24,090 nt of DNA, from assembly GCA_034435615.1 (NCBI GenBank), contig DAOTWZ010000075.1:1-24090 (forward strand). The letters are read 5' to 3'. How positions within the stretch are numbered: the first letter of the stretch is position 1; every line of letters starts with the position of its first letter. Positions 1 to 7,810 of this stretch are shown here, one piece after another. Below the pieces are notes generated by a model, which had not been told where the DNA came from, did not search any database, and was given only the letters and a program-made list of their open reading frames with translations. The position numbers and the translations under genes were made by a program. Source of the stretch: H17-190 sp034435615 (lineage in GTDB: Bacteria; Chloroflexota; Dehalococcoidia; SM23-28-2; HRBIN24).

Positions 1-85
1 CTTATTGCACTTGCTGCAGCCCTGGCCCATCAGCCCTGCCCCCGCCCGCTCTAGGCCGTGATTTGCAAGACAAGCCCAAATAGCG

Positions 86-114
86 TTGACACAGGGCGGG
101 GGGATCATTACACT
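86..114 (+). promoter_or_regulatory. Sigma70-type promoter of the r-protein superoperon
   Basis: A perfect -35 box TTGACA lies at 86-91. A spacer of exactly 17 nt separates it from TACACT at 109-114, which matches TATAAT at four of six positions. The sequence just upstream (about 62-83) is locally richer in A/T than its surroundings. Transcription would start near 121 and give a 5' leader of roughly 130 nt before rpsL. This is the only near-consensus two-box promoter I found ahead of the plus-strand genes, so it probably drives most of them. The start site is inferred and not shown. Confidence 0.75.
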
Positions 115-134
115 TGAGTTTTGGCGTTCCTCAC

Positions 135-185
135 GGTCGAGGCGCTGTACAGGAGCGCCGACCCTGAGCAGGCCCCGCGGCCTGC
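135..185 (+). promoter_or_regulatory. Structured 5' leader of the superoperon (two adjacent hairpins)
   Basis: The first hairpin pairs GGTC (135-138) and GGCGCT (141-146) with AGCGCC (154-159) and GACC (160-163). That is ten base pairs with a two-base bulge and a 7-nt loop. The second hairpin pairs GCAGGCC (168-174) with GGCCTGC (179-185) around the 4-nt loop CCGC. No T-run follows either one, so neither looks like a simple intrinsic terminator. They lie inside the predicted untranslated leader of rpsL. They could bind an r-protein for feedback control or simply stabilise the mRNA. The pairing is visible; the function is a guess. Confidence 0.4.
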
Positions 186-251
186 CCTGGCGTCCCGACA
201 GAGAAAGGCCATTCCCGGGCGGACCATCGTTCGGTAGAGAGGGGACCGGAT

Positions 252-671
252 ATGCCGACCATCAACCAGCTCGTCCGTAAGGGGCGGGAGCCGATCCGCA
301 AGAAGCCGAAGGCCCCGGCCCTGCGGTACTACTACAACGCCCTGCACAACGAGATGAAGGTGGTGCCCTCCCCTCAGAAGCGGGGGGTCTGCACCGCCGT
401 GCGGACGATGACGCCCAAGAAGCCCAACTCCGCCCTGCGCAAGATCGCCAGGGTGCGCCTGACCAACGGCATAGAGGTCACCGCCTACATCCCCGGGGAG
501 GGCCATAACCTGCAGGAGCACTCGCTGGTGCTGGTGCGGGGCGGCCGCGTCAAGGACCTGCCCGGCGTGCGCTACCACATCGTGCGGGGGGCGCTGGACG
601 CCGCTGGCGTGAGCGGGCGCAAGCAGCAGCGCAGCAAGTACGGCACCCGCAAGCAGGCCTCTGGCCGCTGA
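252..671 (+). CDS. rpsL: 30S ribosomal protein S12
   Basis: S12 sits at the decoding centre of the small subunit and helps set translation accuracy. The 139-residue product carries the family blocks PQKRGVC (41-47), TPKKPNSA (54-61), GEGHNLQEHS (82-91) and RGGRVKDLPGVRYH (97-110). Lysines equivalent to E. coli K43 and K88 are present at 56 and 101, so nothing suggests a streptomycin-resistance substitution. Compared with E. coli S12 it has 13 extra residues between PAL (22-24) and PQKRG. The Bacillus-type long S12 has an insertion at the same place. The ATG has a purine-rich ribosome site at about 236-244. This is the first gene after the predicted promoter. Confidence 0.97.
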   Translation: MPTINQLVRKGREPIRKKPKAPALRYYYNALHNEMKVVPSPQKRGVCTAVRTMTPKKPNSALRKIARVRLTNGIEVTAYIPGEGHNLQEHSLVLVRGGRVKDLPGVRYHIVRGALDAAGVSGRKQQRSKYGTRKQASGR

Positions 672-687
672 CGGGGGAGAGCGGGCC

Positions 688-1161
688 ATGCCAAGACGCA
701 AAGGCCGGGTCGAGCGCCGCGAGCTGCCCCCAGACGTCAAGTATGGCAGCGTCTGGGTGCAGAAGATGATCAATATGATCATGTGGAACGGCAAGAAGTC
801 CACCGCCGAGAAGATCGTCTATCGGGCGCTGGACCTGGTGGGAGAGCGCACCAAGGAGGACCCCCTGCGGGTCTTCGAGCAAGCGGTGCGCAACTGCATG
901 CCCATGATAGAGGTGCGGCCGCGGCGGGTGGGCGGCGCCACCTACCAGATACCCATAGAGGTGCGGCCGGAGCGCCAGCTCTCCCTGGCCATGCGCTGGC
1001 TGCGCAACGCCGCCCGCTCCCGCAAGGGACGGCCCATGTCGGAGCGACTGGCGGCGGAGATCATAGACGCCTACCGGGGACAGGGAGCGGCTGTCAAGCG
1101 TCGGGACGACGTCCACCGCATGGCCGAGGCCAACCGCGCCTTCGTCCACTACCGCTGGTAG
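688..1161 (+). CDS. rpsG: 30S ribosomal protein S7
   Basis: S7 binds the 3' major domain of 16S rRNA, starts assembly of the 30S head and lines the E-site exit channel. The 157-residue product is almost exactly the usual length. It begins MPRRKGRVERRE and contains the typical segments YGSVWVQKMINMIMWNGKKSTAE, GGATYQIPIEV and NAARSRKGRPMSERLA. It ends with MAEANRAFVHYRW, the normal C-terminus. The start codon is preceded by GGGGGAG at 673-679. It lies 16 nt after rpsL in the conserved str order. In E. coli, S7 represses this operon by binding the rpsL-rpsG junction; whether the short junction here can do so is unclear. Confidence 0.97.
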   Translation: MPRRKGRVERRELPPDVKYGSVWVQKMINMIMWNGKKSTAEKIVYRALDLVGERTKEDPLRVFEQAVRNCMPMIEVRPRRVGGATYQIPIEVRPERQLSLAMRWLRNAARSRKGRPMSERLAAEIIDAYRGQGAAVKRRDDVHRMAEANRAFVHYRW

Positions 1162-1185
1162 CCGCCTTTTGGAAGTGGTCTGGTC

Positions 1186-3270
1186 ATGAGCCAGGTAGCT
1201 ATAGAGAGACTGCGCAATATTGGTATCATCGCCCATATCGACGCCGGGAAGACCACCGTCACCGAGCGCATCCTGTTCTACACGGGGCGCAGCTACAAGA
1301 TCGGTGAGGTGGACGAGGGGACGGCGACGATGGACTACATGCCCCAGGAGCGGGAGCGGGGGATAACCATCACCGCCGCCGCCACCACCTGCTCCTGGCG
1401 GGACCACACCATCAACATCGTCGACACGCCCGGCCACGTGGACTTCACGGTGGAGGTGGAGCGGAGCCTGCGCGTCCTGGACGGCGGCGTCGTCGTCTTT
1501 GAGGCGGTGCACGGCGTCCAGAGCCAGTCCGAGACGGTATGGCGGCAGGCGGACCGCTACCGCATCCCGCGCCTCTGCTTCGTCAACAAGATGGACCGGG
1601 TGGGCTCCGACTTCTGGCGCACCGTGGAGATGATCCGCGAGCGGCTGGGGGCCCGTCCCGTGGCCATCCAGATACCCATAGGGGTGGAGGACTCCTTCCG
1701 GGGCGTGGTGGACCTGGTGGAAGAGGTGGCCTGGCTCTTCCCTGACGACCCCAAGGAGCCACCGGAGCGGTCCCCCATACCCTATGAGCTGCGGGAGGAG
1801 GCCCGCCGCCGCCGAGAGCAGATGATCGAGCTCCTGGCGGAGGTGGACGACCAGGTTCTCATCAGCTATGTGGAGGGGCATCCCCTCACGGTGGCGGAGC
1901 TGAAGAAGGCCATCCGCCGCGCCACCGTCTCCTACCTGATAACGCCTGTCCTCTGCGGGGCAGCCCTGCGCAACAAGGGGATTCAGCCCCTGCTGGACGC
2001 CATCGTGGACTACCTGCCCTCACCCCTGGACCTGCCGCCCGTGCGGGGTACCCACCCCGAGACCGGGGAGGAGCTGGAGCGGGGCCCCACGCCGGAGGAG
2101 CCCTTCAGCGCCCTGGCCTTCAAGGTGGTGGCGGACCCCTTCGTGGGGCGGCTGGTCTACTTCCGGGTCTACTCCGGGCGGGCCCGCCAGGGCGCCCAGG
2201 TCTACAACAGCACCCGCCGCCAGCGGGAGCGGCTGGGCCGCCTCATGCGCATGCACGCCAACCGGCGGGAGGACATCGAAGAGGTATCGGCGGGGATGAT
2301 CGCCGCCACGGTGGGGCTCAAGAACACCTTCACGGGCGACACCCTGTGCGATGAGTCCTCCCCCATCGTCCTGGAGGCCATCAAGTTCCCGGAGCCGGTG
2401 GTCTCGGTGGCCATCGAGCCCAAGACCAAGGACGACCAGGAGCGGCTGGCCAACACCCTGGCCCGCCTGGCGGAGGAGGACCCCACCTTCCGCGCCCGCT
2501 ACGATCCGGAGACGGGGCAGACCATCATCTCCGGCATGGGGCAGCTCCACCTGGAGATCATCGTCGACCGCATGCGGCGGGAGTTCAACGTGGACGCCCA
2601 CGTGGGCCGGCCGGAGGTGGCCTACAAGGAGACCATCACCGCCCCCGCCCGGGCGGAGGGCCGCTTCATCCGTCAGTCGGGCGGTCGGGGCCAGTACGGC
2701 GTGGTGGTGCTGGAGGTGGAGCCCCTGCCTGGCGCCACTGGCTTCCAGTTCGAGGACCGGACGGTGGGCGGCGTCATCCCCAAGGAGTTCATCCCCGCCG
2801 TGGAGAAGGGGGTGCGCCAGGCGCTGGAGACGGGCGTGCTGGCCAACTACCCCGTGGTGGGGGTGAAGGTGACGCTGGTGGACGGACAGTACCACCCGGT
2901 GGACTCCTCCACCTTCGCCTTCGAGATGGCGGGGGCCATCGGCGTCCAGGAGGCCCTCAGGAAGGCGGGGCCGGTGTTGCTGGAGCCCATCATGAAGGTA
3001 GAGATAGCCACGCCGGAGGAGTTCTTCGGCGACATCCTGGGCGATGTCAGCGGCCGGCGGGGCCACGTGGTGAGCGTGGACCATCAGGGGCACCTGCGGC
3101 TCATCACCGCCCTCATACCGCTGGCGGAGCTCTTCAACTACGCCACGGACCTGCGCTCCCTCAGCCAGGGCCGGGCTACCTACACCATGGAGTTCCACCA
3201 CTACGAGCCGGTGCCGGCCTCCCTGGCCGAGAGCATCATCGGGCGGGCCCGGGGAGCCGTACGGAGGTAG
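1186..3270 (+). CDS. fusA: Elongation factor G (translocase GTPase)
   Basis: EF-G moves tRNAs and mRNA through the ribosome after each peptide bond and helps ribosome recycling, using GTP. The 694-residue length is standard. The G-domain motifs are all present: AHIDAGKT at 16-23 (P-loop), RGITI at 58-62 (switch I), DTPGH at 80-84 (switch II) and NKMD at 134-137 (guanine specificity). Domain IV carries the usual GGRGQYG segment, and the C-terminal domain ends with the expected FxHYxPVP region. GGAAG at 1171-1175 serves the ATG at 1186. It follows rpsG by 24 nt. rpsJ, not tuf, follows after 7 nt. Confidence 0.98.
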   Translation: MSQVAIERLRNIGIIAHIDAGKTTVTERILFYTGRSYKIGEVDEGTATMDYMPQERERGITITAAATTCSWRDHTINIVDTPGHVDFTVEVERSLRVLDGGVVVFEAVHGVQSQSETVWRQADRYRIPRLCFVNKMDRVGSDFWRTVEMIRERLGARPVAIQIPIGVEDSFRGVVDLVEEVAWLFPDDPKEPPERSPIPYELREEARRRREQMIELLAEVDDQVLISYVEGHPLTVAELKKAIRRATVSYLITPVLCGAALRNKGIQPLLDAIVDYLPSPLDLPPVRGTHPETGEELERGPTPEEPFSALAFKVVADPFVGRLVYFRVYSGRARQGAQVYNSTRRQRERLGRLMRMHANRREDIEEVSAGMIAATVGLKNTFTGDTLCDESSPIVLEAIKFPEPVVSVAIEPKTKDDQERLANTLARLAEEDPTFRARYDPETGQTIISGMGQLHLEIIVDRMRREFNVDAHVGRPEVAYKETITAPARAEGRFIRQSGGRGQYGVVVLEVEPLPGATGFQFEDRTVGGVIPKEFIPAVEKGVRQALETGVLANYPVVGVKVTLVDGQYHPVDSSTFAFEMAGAIGVQEALRKAGPVLLEPIMKVEIATPEEFFGDILGDVSGRRGHVVSVDHQGHLRLITALIPLAELFNYATDLRSLSQGRATYTMEFHHYEPVPASLAESIIGRARGAVRR

Positions 3271-3277
3271 AGAGGCC

Positions 3278-3586
3278 GTGGCCAGGGAGAAGATCCGCAT
3301 CCGCCTCAAGGCCTACGACCACCGCATCCTGGACCAGTCGGCTGCCATGATCGTGGAGGCGGCGGAGCGGACGGGGGCCGCCGTGGCGGGGCCGGTGCCC
3401 CTGCCTACCCAGATCAAGCGCTTCTGCGTCCTCCGCTCACCCCACATCGACAAGGACTCGCGGGAGCACTTCGAGATCCGCACCCACAAGCGGCTCATAG
3501 ACATTCTGGACCCCACCTCCAAGACCATCGACGCCCTGATGCGGCTGCAGCTACCGTCCGGGGTGGACATCGAGATCAAGCTGTGA
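3278..3586 (+). CDS. rpsJ: 30S ribosomal protein S10
   Basis: S10 is a 30S head protein; as NusE it also joins NusB in transcription antitermination of rRNA operons. The 102-residue product has the normal length and shows RIRLKAYDHRILDQSA near the start, GPVPLPTQI in the middle and the block RSPHIDKDSREHFEIRTHKR. The start is GTG. GGAGG at 3263-3267, overlapping the end of fusA, is the ribosome site. The gap of only 7 nt after fusA joins the str and S10 blocks into one transcript. The C-terminus ends in LPSGVDIEIKL, as is typical. Confidence 0.97.
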   Translation: MAREKIRIRLKAYDHRILDQSAAMIVEAAERTGAAVAGPVPLPTQIKRFCVLRSPHIDKDSREHFEIRTHKRLIDILDPTSKTIDALMRLQLPSGVDIEIKL

Positions 3587-3590
3587 CGCC

Positions 3591-4262
3591 ATGGCCGAGA
3601 TAGAAGGCATTCTGGGACGCAAGCTGGGGATGACCCAGCTTTTCGATGCCGACGGCACGGCGCGGGCCGTGACCGCCATAGAGGTGCTCCCCTCCGTAGT
3701 GGTCCAGGTCAAGACGGAGGAGAAGGACGGCTACAACGCCGTGCAGCTGGGCTACGGCCACCGCAAGCGGCTCAACCGGCCGCTGCGGGGCCACATGAAG
3801 GGGCTGGGCCAGTTCCGCTACCTGCGGGAGTTCCGCGTCCCCGACCCGGCCAAGTGGCAGGTGGGCCAGAAGGTGGGGCCGGAGATATTCCAGCCCGGCG
3901 ACCTGGTGGACATAAGCGGCCACTCCAAGGGCAAGGGCTTCGCCGGGGTGATGAAACGACACGGCTTCGCCGGCGGCCCCAAGAGCCACGGCCAGTCGGA
4001 CCGCTGGCGGGCGCCCGGCTCCATCGGTGCCGGGACGGACCCCGGGCGGGTCATCAAGGGGCTGCGCATGGCCGGCCACATGGGGGCCCGCCCCGTGACG
4101 GTGAAGAACCTGCTGGTGGTCCACTCCGACCCGGCGCGGGGGCTCCTCCTGGTCCAGGGCGCCGTGCCCGGCCACAAGGGGAGCCTGCTGCGCATCGAGT
4201 TCGCCAGCTCGGCCAGCGACCTGAAGAAGAGGAGAGCGAAGGGCCGTGTTGCTGCCAGTTAA
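3591..4262 (+). CDS. rplC: 50S ribosomal protein L3
   Basis: L3 binds 23S rRNA near the peptidyl-transferase centre and is one of two proteins that start 50S assembly. The product is 223 residues, slightly longer than the usual 205-215. It begins IEGILGRKLGMTQLF and contains the diagnostic GKGFAGVMKRHGFAGG and the extended-loop region GSIGAGTDPGRVIKGLRMAGHMG. The gene starts 4 nt after rpsJ with only a weak ribosome site, so translation is probably coupled to S10. Its last 17 nt overlap the start of rplD. Confidence 0.97.
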   Translation: MAEIEGILGRKLGMTQLFDADGTARAVTAIEVLPSVVVQVKTEEKDGYNAVQLGYGHRKRLNRPLRGHMKGLGQFRYLREFRVPDPAKWQVGQKVGPEIFQPGDLVDISGHSKGKGFAGVMKRHGFAGGPKSHGQSDRWRAPGSIGAGTDPGRVIKGLRMAGHMGARPVTVKNLLVVHSDPARGLLLVQGAVPGHKGSLLRIEFASSASDLKKRRAKGRVAAS

Positions 4263-4899
4263 GAACGTGGAGGGGCAGGAGGTAGGCACCATAGAGGTGG
4301 AGGACTACGTCTTCGGCCTCCGCCCCAACAGGGCCGTCCTCCACCAGGCCTACCTGGCCCAGCGGGCCAACCAGCGCCGGGGCACCCGCAGCACCAAGAC
4401 GCGCGGCGAGGTGAAGGGGAGCACTCGCAAGACCCGCCCCCAGAAGTACACCGGCCGCGCCCGCCAGGGGAGCATCCGCGCCCCCCACCGCCGGGGCGGC
4501 GGCGTCGTCTTCGGCCCCAAGCCGCGGGACTTCTCCCAGCGTCTGCCCAAGAAGATGCGGCGGCTGGCCATCCGCTCGGCCCTCTCCGGCAAGGCCGCCG
4601 ACGGCGAGCTGATAGTGGTGGACCGGCTGGAGCTGGAGCGGCCCAGCACCAAGGAGATGGCCCGCATCCTGGCCAACCTGGGGGTGGACCGCTCCGCCCT
4701 CATCGTCACCGGGGAGGCGGACCGCACCGTCCTCCTCTCCGCCCGCAACCTGGAGCGGAAGAAGGTGCTGCCCGCCGCCTACCTGAACGTGGTGGACCTG
4801 CTGCACCATCGCTACCTGGTGATGACGGAGGCGGCGGTGCGGCGGGCCGAGGAGCTGTGGGGCGAGGCCCGCGACCGCGAGCGCTCCCTGAGGAGATGA
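4246..4899 (+). CDS. rplD: 50S ribosomal protein L4
   Basis: L4 lines the nascent-peptide exit tunnel. In E. coli it is also the feedback repressor of the S10 operon. The 217-residue product begins LLPVKNVEGQEVGTIEV, which matches family N-termini, and this fixes the GTG start inside the end of rplC. GGAGAG at 4231-4236 is well spaced for it. The tunnel-loop region TRGEVKGSTRKTRPQKYTGRARQG and GGGVVFGPKPRDFSQRLPKKM are typical. The C-terminus after VTEAAVRRAEELW is somewhat long, charged and Arg-rich. No S10-leader-like structure lies in front of rpsJ, so E. coli-style L4 attenuation is not evident. Confidence 0.96.
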   Translation: MLLPVKNVEGQEVGTIEVEDYVFGLRPNRAVLHQAYLAQRANQRRGTRSTKTRGEVKGSTRKTRPQKYTGRARQGSIRAPHRRGGGVVFGPKPRDFSQRLPKKMRRLAIRSALSGKAADGELIVVDRLELERPSTKEMARILANLGVDRSALIVTGEADRTVLLSARNLERKKVLPAAYLNVVDLLHHRYLVMTEAAVRRAEELWGEARDRERSLRR

Positions 4900-4904
4900 G
4901 GGCC

Positions 4905-5204
4905 ATGGGGAAGGCGCTGCACTACACCCAGGTCATCCAGCGGCCCCTCATCACCGAGAAGGCGGCCCGCCTGGCCGAGGAGAACAAGTATGCCTTCGAG
5001 GTGCACCCGGAGGCCACCAAGCAGCAGATCAAAGAGGCGGTGGAGAAGGCCTTCGACGTCAAGGTGGTGAAGGTCAACACCATCAACCTGCAGGGGAAGG
5101 CCCGGCGCACCCGGGGCGGGCGGCTCCTGCCGGGCCGCCGCTGGAAGAAGGCGGTGGTCACCCTGGCCGAGGGCTACAAGATCCAGCTCATCGAGGGCGT
5201 GTGA
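4905..5204 (+). CDS. rplW: 50S ribosomal protein L23
   Basis: L23 sits at the tunnel exit and is the docking site for trigger factor and SRP. I chose ATG 4905, which gives 99 residues (MGKALHYTQVIQRPLITEKA). AGGAG at 4891-4895 is 9 nt upstream of it, but touches the alternative ATG at 4896. A longer upstream reading is not family-like. The sequence shows the family features RPLITEKA, the KYAFEVHPEATKQQIKEAVEKAF helix and KVVKVNTINLQGK. It ends with the expected VTLAEGYKIQLIEGV. It lies 5 nt after rplD and 4 nt before rplB. Confidence 0.94.
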   Translation: MGKALHYTQVIQRPLITEKAARLAEENKYAFEVHPEATKQQIKEAVEKAFDVKVVKVNTINLQGKARRTRGGRLLPGRRWKKAVVTLAEGYKIQLIEGV

Positions 5205-5208
5205 TAGC

Positions 5209-6039
5209 ATGGGGATCAAGGTATTCAAGGGGACATCGCCCGGCCGCCGCAACGCCACCGGCTACACCTTCGACGAGGTCACCAAGAAGGAGCCCGAGAA
5301 GTCCCTGGTGGTGCCCAAGAAGCGGACGGGCGGGCGCAACAGCCAGGGGAAGATCACCGTCCGCCACCGCGGGGGCGGCGCCAAGCGCCTCATCCGGCTC
5401 ATCGACTTCAAGCGGGACAAGTGGGGGGTGCCGGGCAAGGTAGTGGCCATAGAGTACGACCCCAACCGCTCCGCCCGCATCGCCCTGGTCCAGTACGCGG
5501 ACGGTGACAAGCGCTACATCCTGGCCCCCCTGGGCCTGAAGCCGGGCGACCCCATCATGGCCGGGCCGGGGGCGGAGATAAGGCCGGGCAACGCCCTGCC
5601 CCTCAGGGAGATACCGGTGGGCACCGTCGTCCACAACATCGAGGTCCAGAAGGGCCGCGGGGGGCAGCTGGTGCGCAGCGCTGGCGGGGCGGCCCAGATA
5701 CTGGCCCGCGAGGAGGAGTACGTGCTGGTGCGCCTCCCCTCCGGCGAGGTGCGGCGCATCCGGGCCGAGTGCATGGCCACCGTGGGCCAGGTGGGTAACG
5801 TGGAGCACGACCAGATACGGCTGGGCAAGGCGGGCCGCCGCCGCTACCTGGGCTGGCGGCCGGCGGTGCGGGGCTCCGCCATGACGCCGCGGGACCACCC
5901 CCACGGCGGCGGCGAGGGCCGGGCGCCCATCGGCCTGCCCCACCCCAAGACGCCGTGGGGGAAGCCGGCCCTGGGGGTGCGCACGCGCCGGCGCAAGGAG
6001 ACCGACAAGTACATCGTGCGACGGCGCCATGAGCAGTGA
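5209..6039 (+). CDS. rplB: 50S ribosomal protein L2
   Basis: L2 is one of the most conserved 50S proteins and supports subunit joining and peptidyl transfer. The product is 276 residues, the normal length. It begins MGIKVFKGTSPGRRNATGYTF. It carries GRNSQGKITVRHRGGG, the SH3-like core, and the C-terminal signature TPRDHPHGGGEGRAPIG, which includes the histidine region implicated in peptidyl-transferase activity. The terminal segment RRRKETDKYIVRRR is also typical. The start is 4 nt after the rplW stop with a weak ribosome site, which suggests coupling. Confidence 0.98.
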   Translation: MGIKVFKGTSPGRRNATGYTFDEVTKKEPEKSLVVPKKRTGGRNSQGKITVRHRGGGAKRLIRLIDFKRDKWGVPGKVVAIEYDPNRSARIALVQYADGDKRYILAPLGLKPGDPIMAGPGAEIRPGNALPLREIPVGTVVHNIEVQKGRGGQLVRSAGGAAQILAREEEYVLVRLPSGEVRRIRAECMATVGQVGNVEHDQIRLGKAGRRRYLGWRPAVRGSAMTPRDHPHGGGEGRAPIGLPHPKTPWGKPALGVRTRRRKETDKYIVRRRHEQ

Positions 6040-6057
6040 CGAAGAGGTGAGGACGCT

Positions 6058-6348
6058 GTGTCCCGCTCGGTAAAGAAGGGACCGTACGTAGACCTGAAGC
6101 TGCTGAAGAAGGTGGAGCGGCTACGGCAGACCGGCCAGCGGGCGGTCATCCGCACCTGGTCGCGGCGGAGCACCATCGTGCCGGAGATGGTGGGGCTCAC
6201 CATAGCGGTGCACGATGGCCGTCGCCACGTCCCCATCTACATCACGGAGAACATGGTGGGGCACAAGCTGGGGGAGTTCGCCCCCACCCGGACCTTCCGC
6301 GGCCACAGCGGTCGCACCGCCCAGGTGGCCAGGGTGAGGAAGAAGTAG
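6058..6348 (+). CDS. rpsS: 30S ribosomal protein S19
   Basis: S19 pairs with S13 in the 30S head and contacts tRNA and the B1 intersubunit bridges. The 96-residue product has MSRSVKKGPYVDLKLLKKVE at its start, TWSRRSTIVPEMVGLTIAVHDGR in the middle and GHKLGEFAPTRTFRGHSG near the end, which together are diagnostic. The start is GTG at 6058. Purine-rich GAAGAGGTGAGG just upstream supplies the ribosome site. It lies in the expected order between L2 and L22. Confidence 0.97.
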   Translation: MSRSVKKGPYVDLKLLKKVERLRQTGQRAVIRTWSRRSTIVPEMVGLTIAVHDGRRHVPIYITENMVGHKLGEFAPTRTFRGHSGRTAQVARVRKK

Positions 6349-6350
6349 CC

Positions 6351-6683
6351 ATGCGGGTGCGGGCCTTCGTACGGAACGCTCCTGTCTCGCCCAAGAAGGT
6401 GAGGCTCATCCTGGACGAGGTGCGGGGCCGCCGCGTGGACGAGGCTCTCACTATCCTCCGCTTCATGGCCAGCCCCAAGGCGCGGCTGGTGGCCAAGGCC
6501 GTGCGCTCAGCGGCGGCCAACGCCGAGAACAATTACAACATGGACGTGAGGCGGCTGCGCATCGTGGAGGCCTGGGCGGGGGACGGCATCCGCTTCAAGC
6601 GGCTCAATCCCCGTGCCCGCGGCCGCGCCGACATCCTCCAGAAGCGGCGCTCCAACATAACCATCGTAGTGGACGAGGAGTGA
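6351..6683 (+). CDS. rplV: 50S ribosomal protein L22
   Basis: L22 binds all domains of 23S rRNA; its beta hairpin forms part of the exit-tunnel constriction with L4. The 110-residue product is the usual length. It shows NAPVSPKKVRLILDEVRGRRVDEAL, then SAAANAENNYNMD and the hairpin segment RARGRADILQKRRSNITIVV. The gene starts 2 nt after rpsS. The macrolide-relevant hairpin looks intact. Confidence 0.97.
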   Translation: MRVRAFVRNAPVSPKKVRLILDEVRGRRVDEALTILRFMASPKARLVAKAVRSAAANAENNYNMDVRRLRIVEAWAGDGIRFKRLNPRARGRADILQKRRSNITIVVDEE

Positions 6684-6687
6684 GGGC

Positions 6688-7416
6688 ATGGGGCACAAGA
6701 TCCACCCCATAGGGCTGCGCATCGGCGTCATCTATGACTGGCAGAGCAAGTGGTACGCCGAGAAGGGGCAGTACACGGACCTGGTCCAGGAGGACCTGCT
6801 CATCCGGCGGACCATCGCCCAGATGCTGCCCGATGCCGCCATCTCGCGGGTGGAGATAGAGCGGAACGCCAGCCAGGTGATGGTGACCATCCACACCGCC
6901 CGGCCGGGTATCGTCATCGGCCGGGGCGGGCAGCGGGTGGACGAGATACGCTCCCGCCTGGAGGCGCTCATCGGCAAGCGGACGCGGGTGAACATCACGG
7001 AGGTGCCGGTGCCGGAGCTGGACGCCCGCCTGGTGGCCCAGACGGTGGCCGGCCAGATAGAGCGGCGGGTCTCCCACCGCCGGGCCATGAAGCAGGCGGT
7101 GGCGCGGGCCATGCAGCGGGGGGCGCTGGGGATCAAGATCCGCGCCGCCGGCCGCCTGGGCGGGGCCGATATGTCCCGCAAGGCGGTAGAGCTGGTGGGG
7201 CGCGTCCCCCTGCACACCCTGCGGGCGGAGATCGACTACGGTCAGGCGGAGGCCCGCACCACCCTGGGGCGCATCGGCGTCAAGGTGTGGGTCTACAAGG
7301 GCGATATCCTGCCGCGGCGGGAGCGGGTGGAGGTGGGAGAGGCGGCGGAGGTGCCTGCCGAGGGGGCGCCGGCCACGGCGGAGGTGACGGGCGATGCTTC
7401 AGCCCAGGAAGGTTAA
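6688..7416 (+). CDS. rpsC: 30S ribosomal protein S3, with acidic C-terminal tail
   Basis: S3 forms part of the mRNA entry tunnel and has helicase activity together with S4 and S5. The product is 242 residues. It begins MGHKIHPIGLRIGVI, has a KH domain with GIVIGRGG at 74-81, and has the C-terminal domain through VKVWVYKGDILPRRE at about 199-212. From about residue 215 a 28-residue tail rich in Ala and Glu with Pro and Thr follows (nt 7330-7413), beyond the compact S3 core. Its codons overlap the start of rplP by 23 nt. A variable S3 tail is common in bacteria; this one is acidic and likely disordered. Confidence 0.96.
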   Translation: MGHKIHPIGLRIGVIYDWQSKWYAEKGQYTDLVQEDLLIRRTIAQMLPDAAISRVEIERNASQVMVTIHTARPGIVIGRGGQRVDEIRSRLEALIGKRTRVNITEVPVPELDARLVAQTVAGQIERRVSHRRAMKQAVARAMQRGALGIKIRAAGRLGGADMSRKAVELVGRVPLHTLRAEIDYGQAEARTTLGRIGVKVWVYKGDILPRRERVEVGEAAEVPAEGAPATAEVTGDASAQEG

Positions 7417-7807
7417 GTTCCGCAAGCAGCACCGCGGCCGCCTCAAGGGGCGGGCCAACAGCGGCAACACGGTGGCCTTCGGCGAGTACGGCTTGCAGGC
7501 CCTGGGCGCCTGCTGGCTCAGCGCCCGCCAGATAGAGGCCGCCCGGAGGGCCATCAACCGTCTGGTGCGCCGCGGCGGCAAGATGTGGATACGCGTCTTC
7601 CCGGACAAGCCCATCACCAAGAAGCCCCTTGAGACCCGCATGGGCGGCGGCAAGGGGCCGGTGGAGTACTGGGCGGCCGTCGTCAAGCCGGGCCGCATCC
7701 TCTTCGAGGTGGCGGGGGTGCGGGAAGAGATAGCGGAGGAGGCCCTCAGCCAGGGGGCCCAGAAGCTGCCCATACCCTGTCGCATCGTGAAGCGGGAGGT
7801 GCTCTAG
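7394..7807 (+). CDS. rplP: 50S ribosomal protein L16
   Basis: L16 organises the A-site region of the 50S subunit and is needed late in assembly. The 137-residue product is exactly typical. It begins MLQPRKVKFRKQHRGRLKG and includes GANSG-like RANSGNTVAFG, ARQIEAARRAINR and KPLETRMGGGKGPVEYW. The ATG lies inside the last codons of rpsC, so the two genes overlap by 23 nt. The ribosome site must be inside the S3 tail codons (GGAGGTGACGGG just upstream), which suggests coupled translation. Confidence 0.97.
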   Translation: MLQPRKVKFRKQHRGRLKGRANSGNTVAFGEYGLQALGACWLSARQIEAARRAINRLVRRGGKMWIRVFPDKPITKKPLETRMGGGKGPVEYWAAVVKPGRILFEVAGVREEIAEEALSQGAQKLPIPCRIVKREVL

Positions 7808-7810
7808 GAG

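Noticed and set aside
1..85. Possible end of an upstream gene such as rpoC
   Set aside because: Plus-strand frames close quickly and the short peptides match nothing I know; no gene is called here.
315..371. 13-residue insertion in S12 near the N-terminus
   Set aside because: It looks unusual against E. coli, but Bacillus-type S12 has an insertion of similar length at the same place, so it is a known long form.
550..1881. Long minus-strand open frame opposite rpsG and fusA
   Set aside because: It is antisense to clear conserved genes, shows His/Gly/Leu-rich composition typical of reversed G+C-rich codons, and matches no family.
2020..3309. Long minus-strand open frame opposite fusA
   Set aside because: Same reason: a shadow of a G+C-rich gene with no recognisable motifs.
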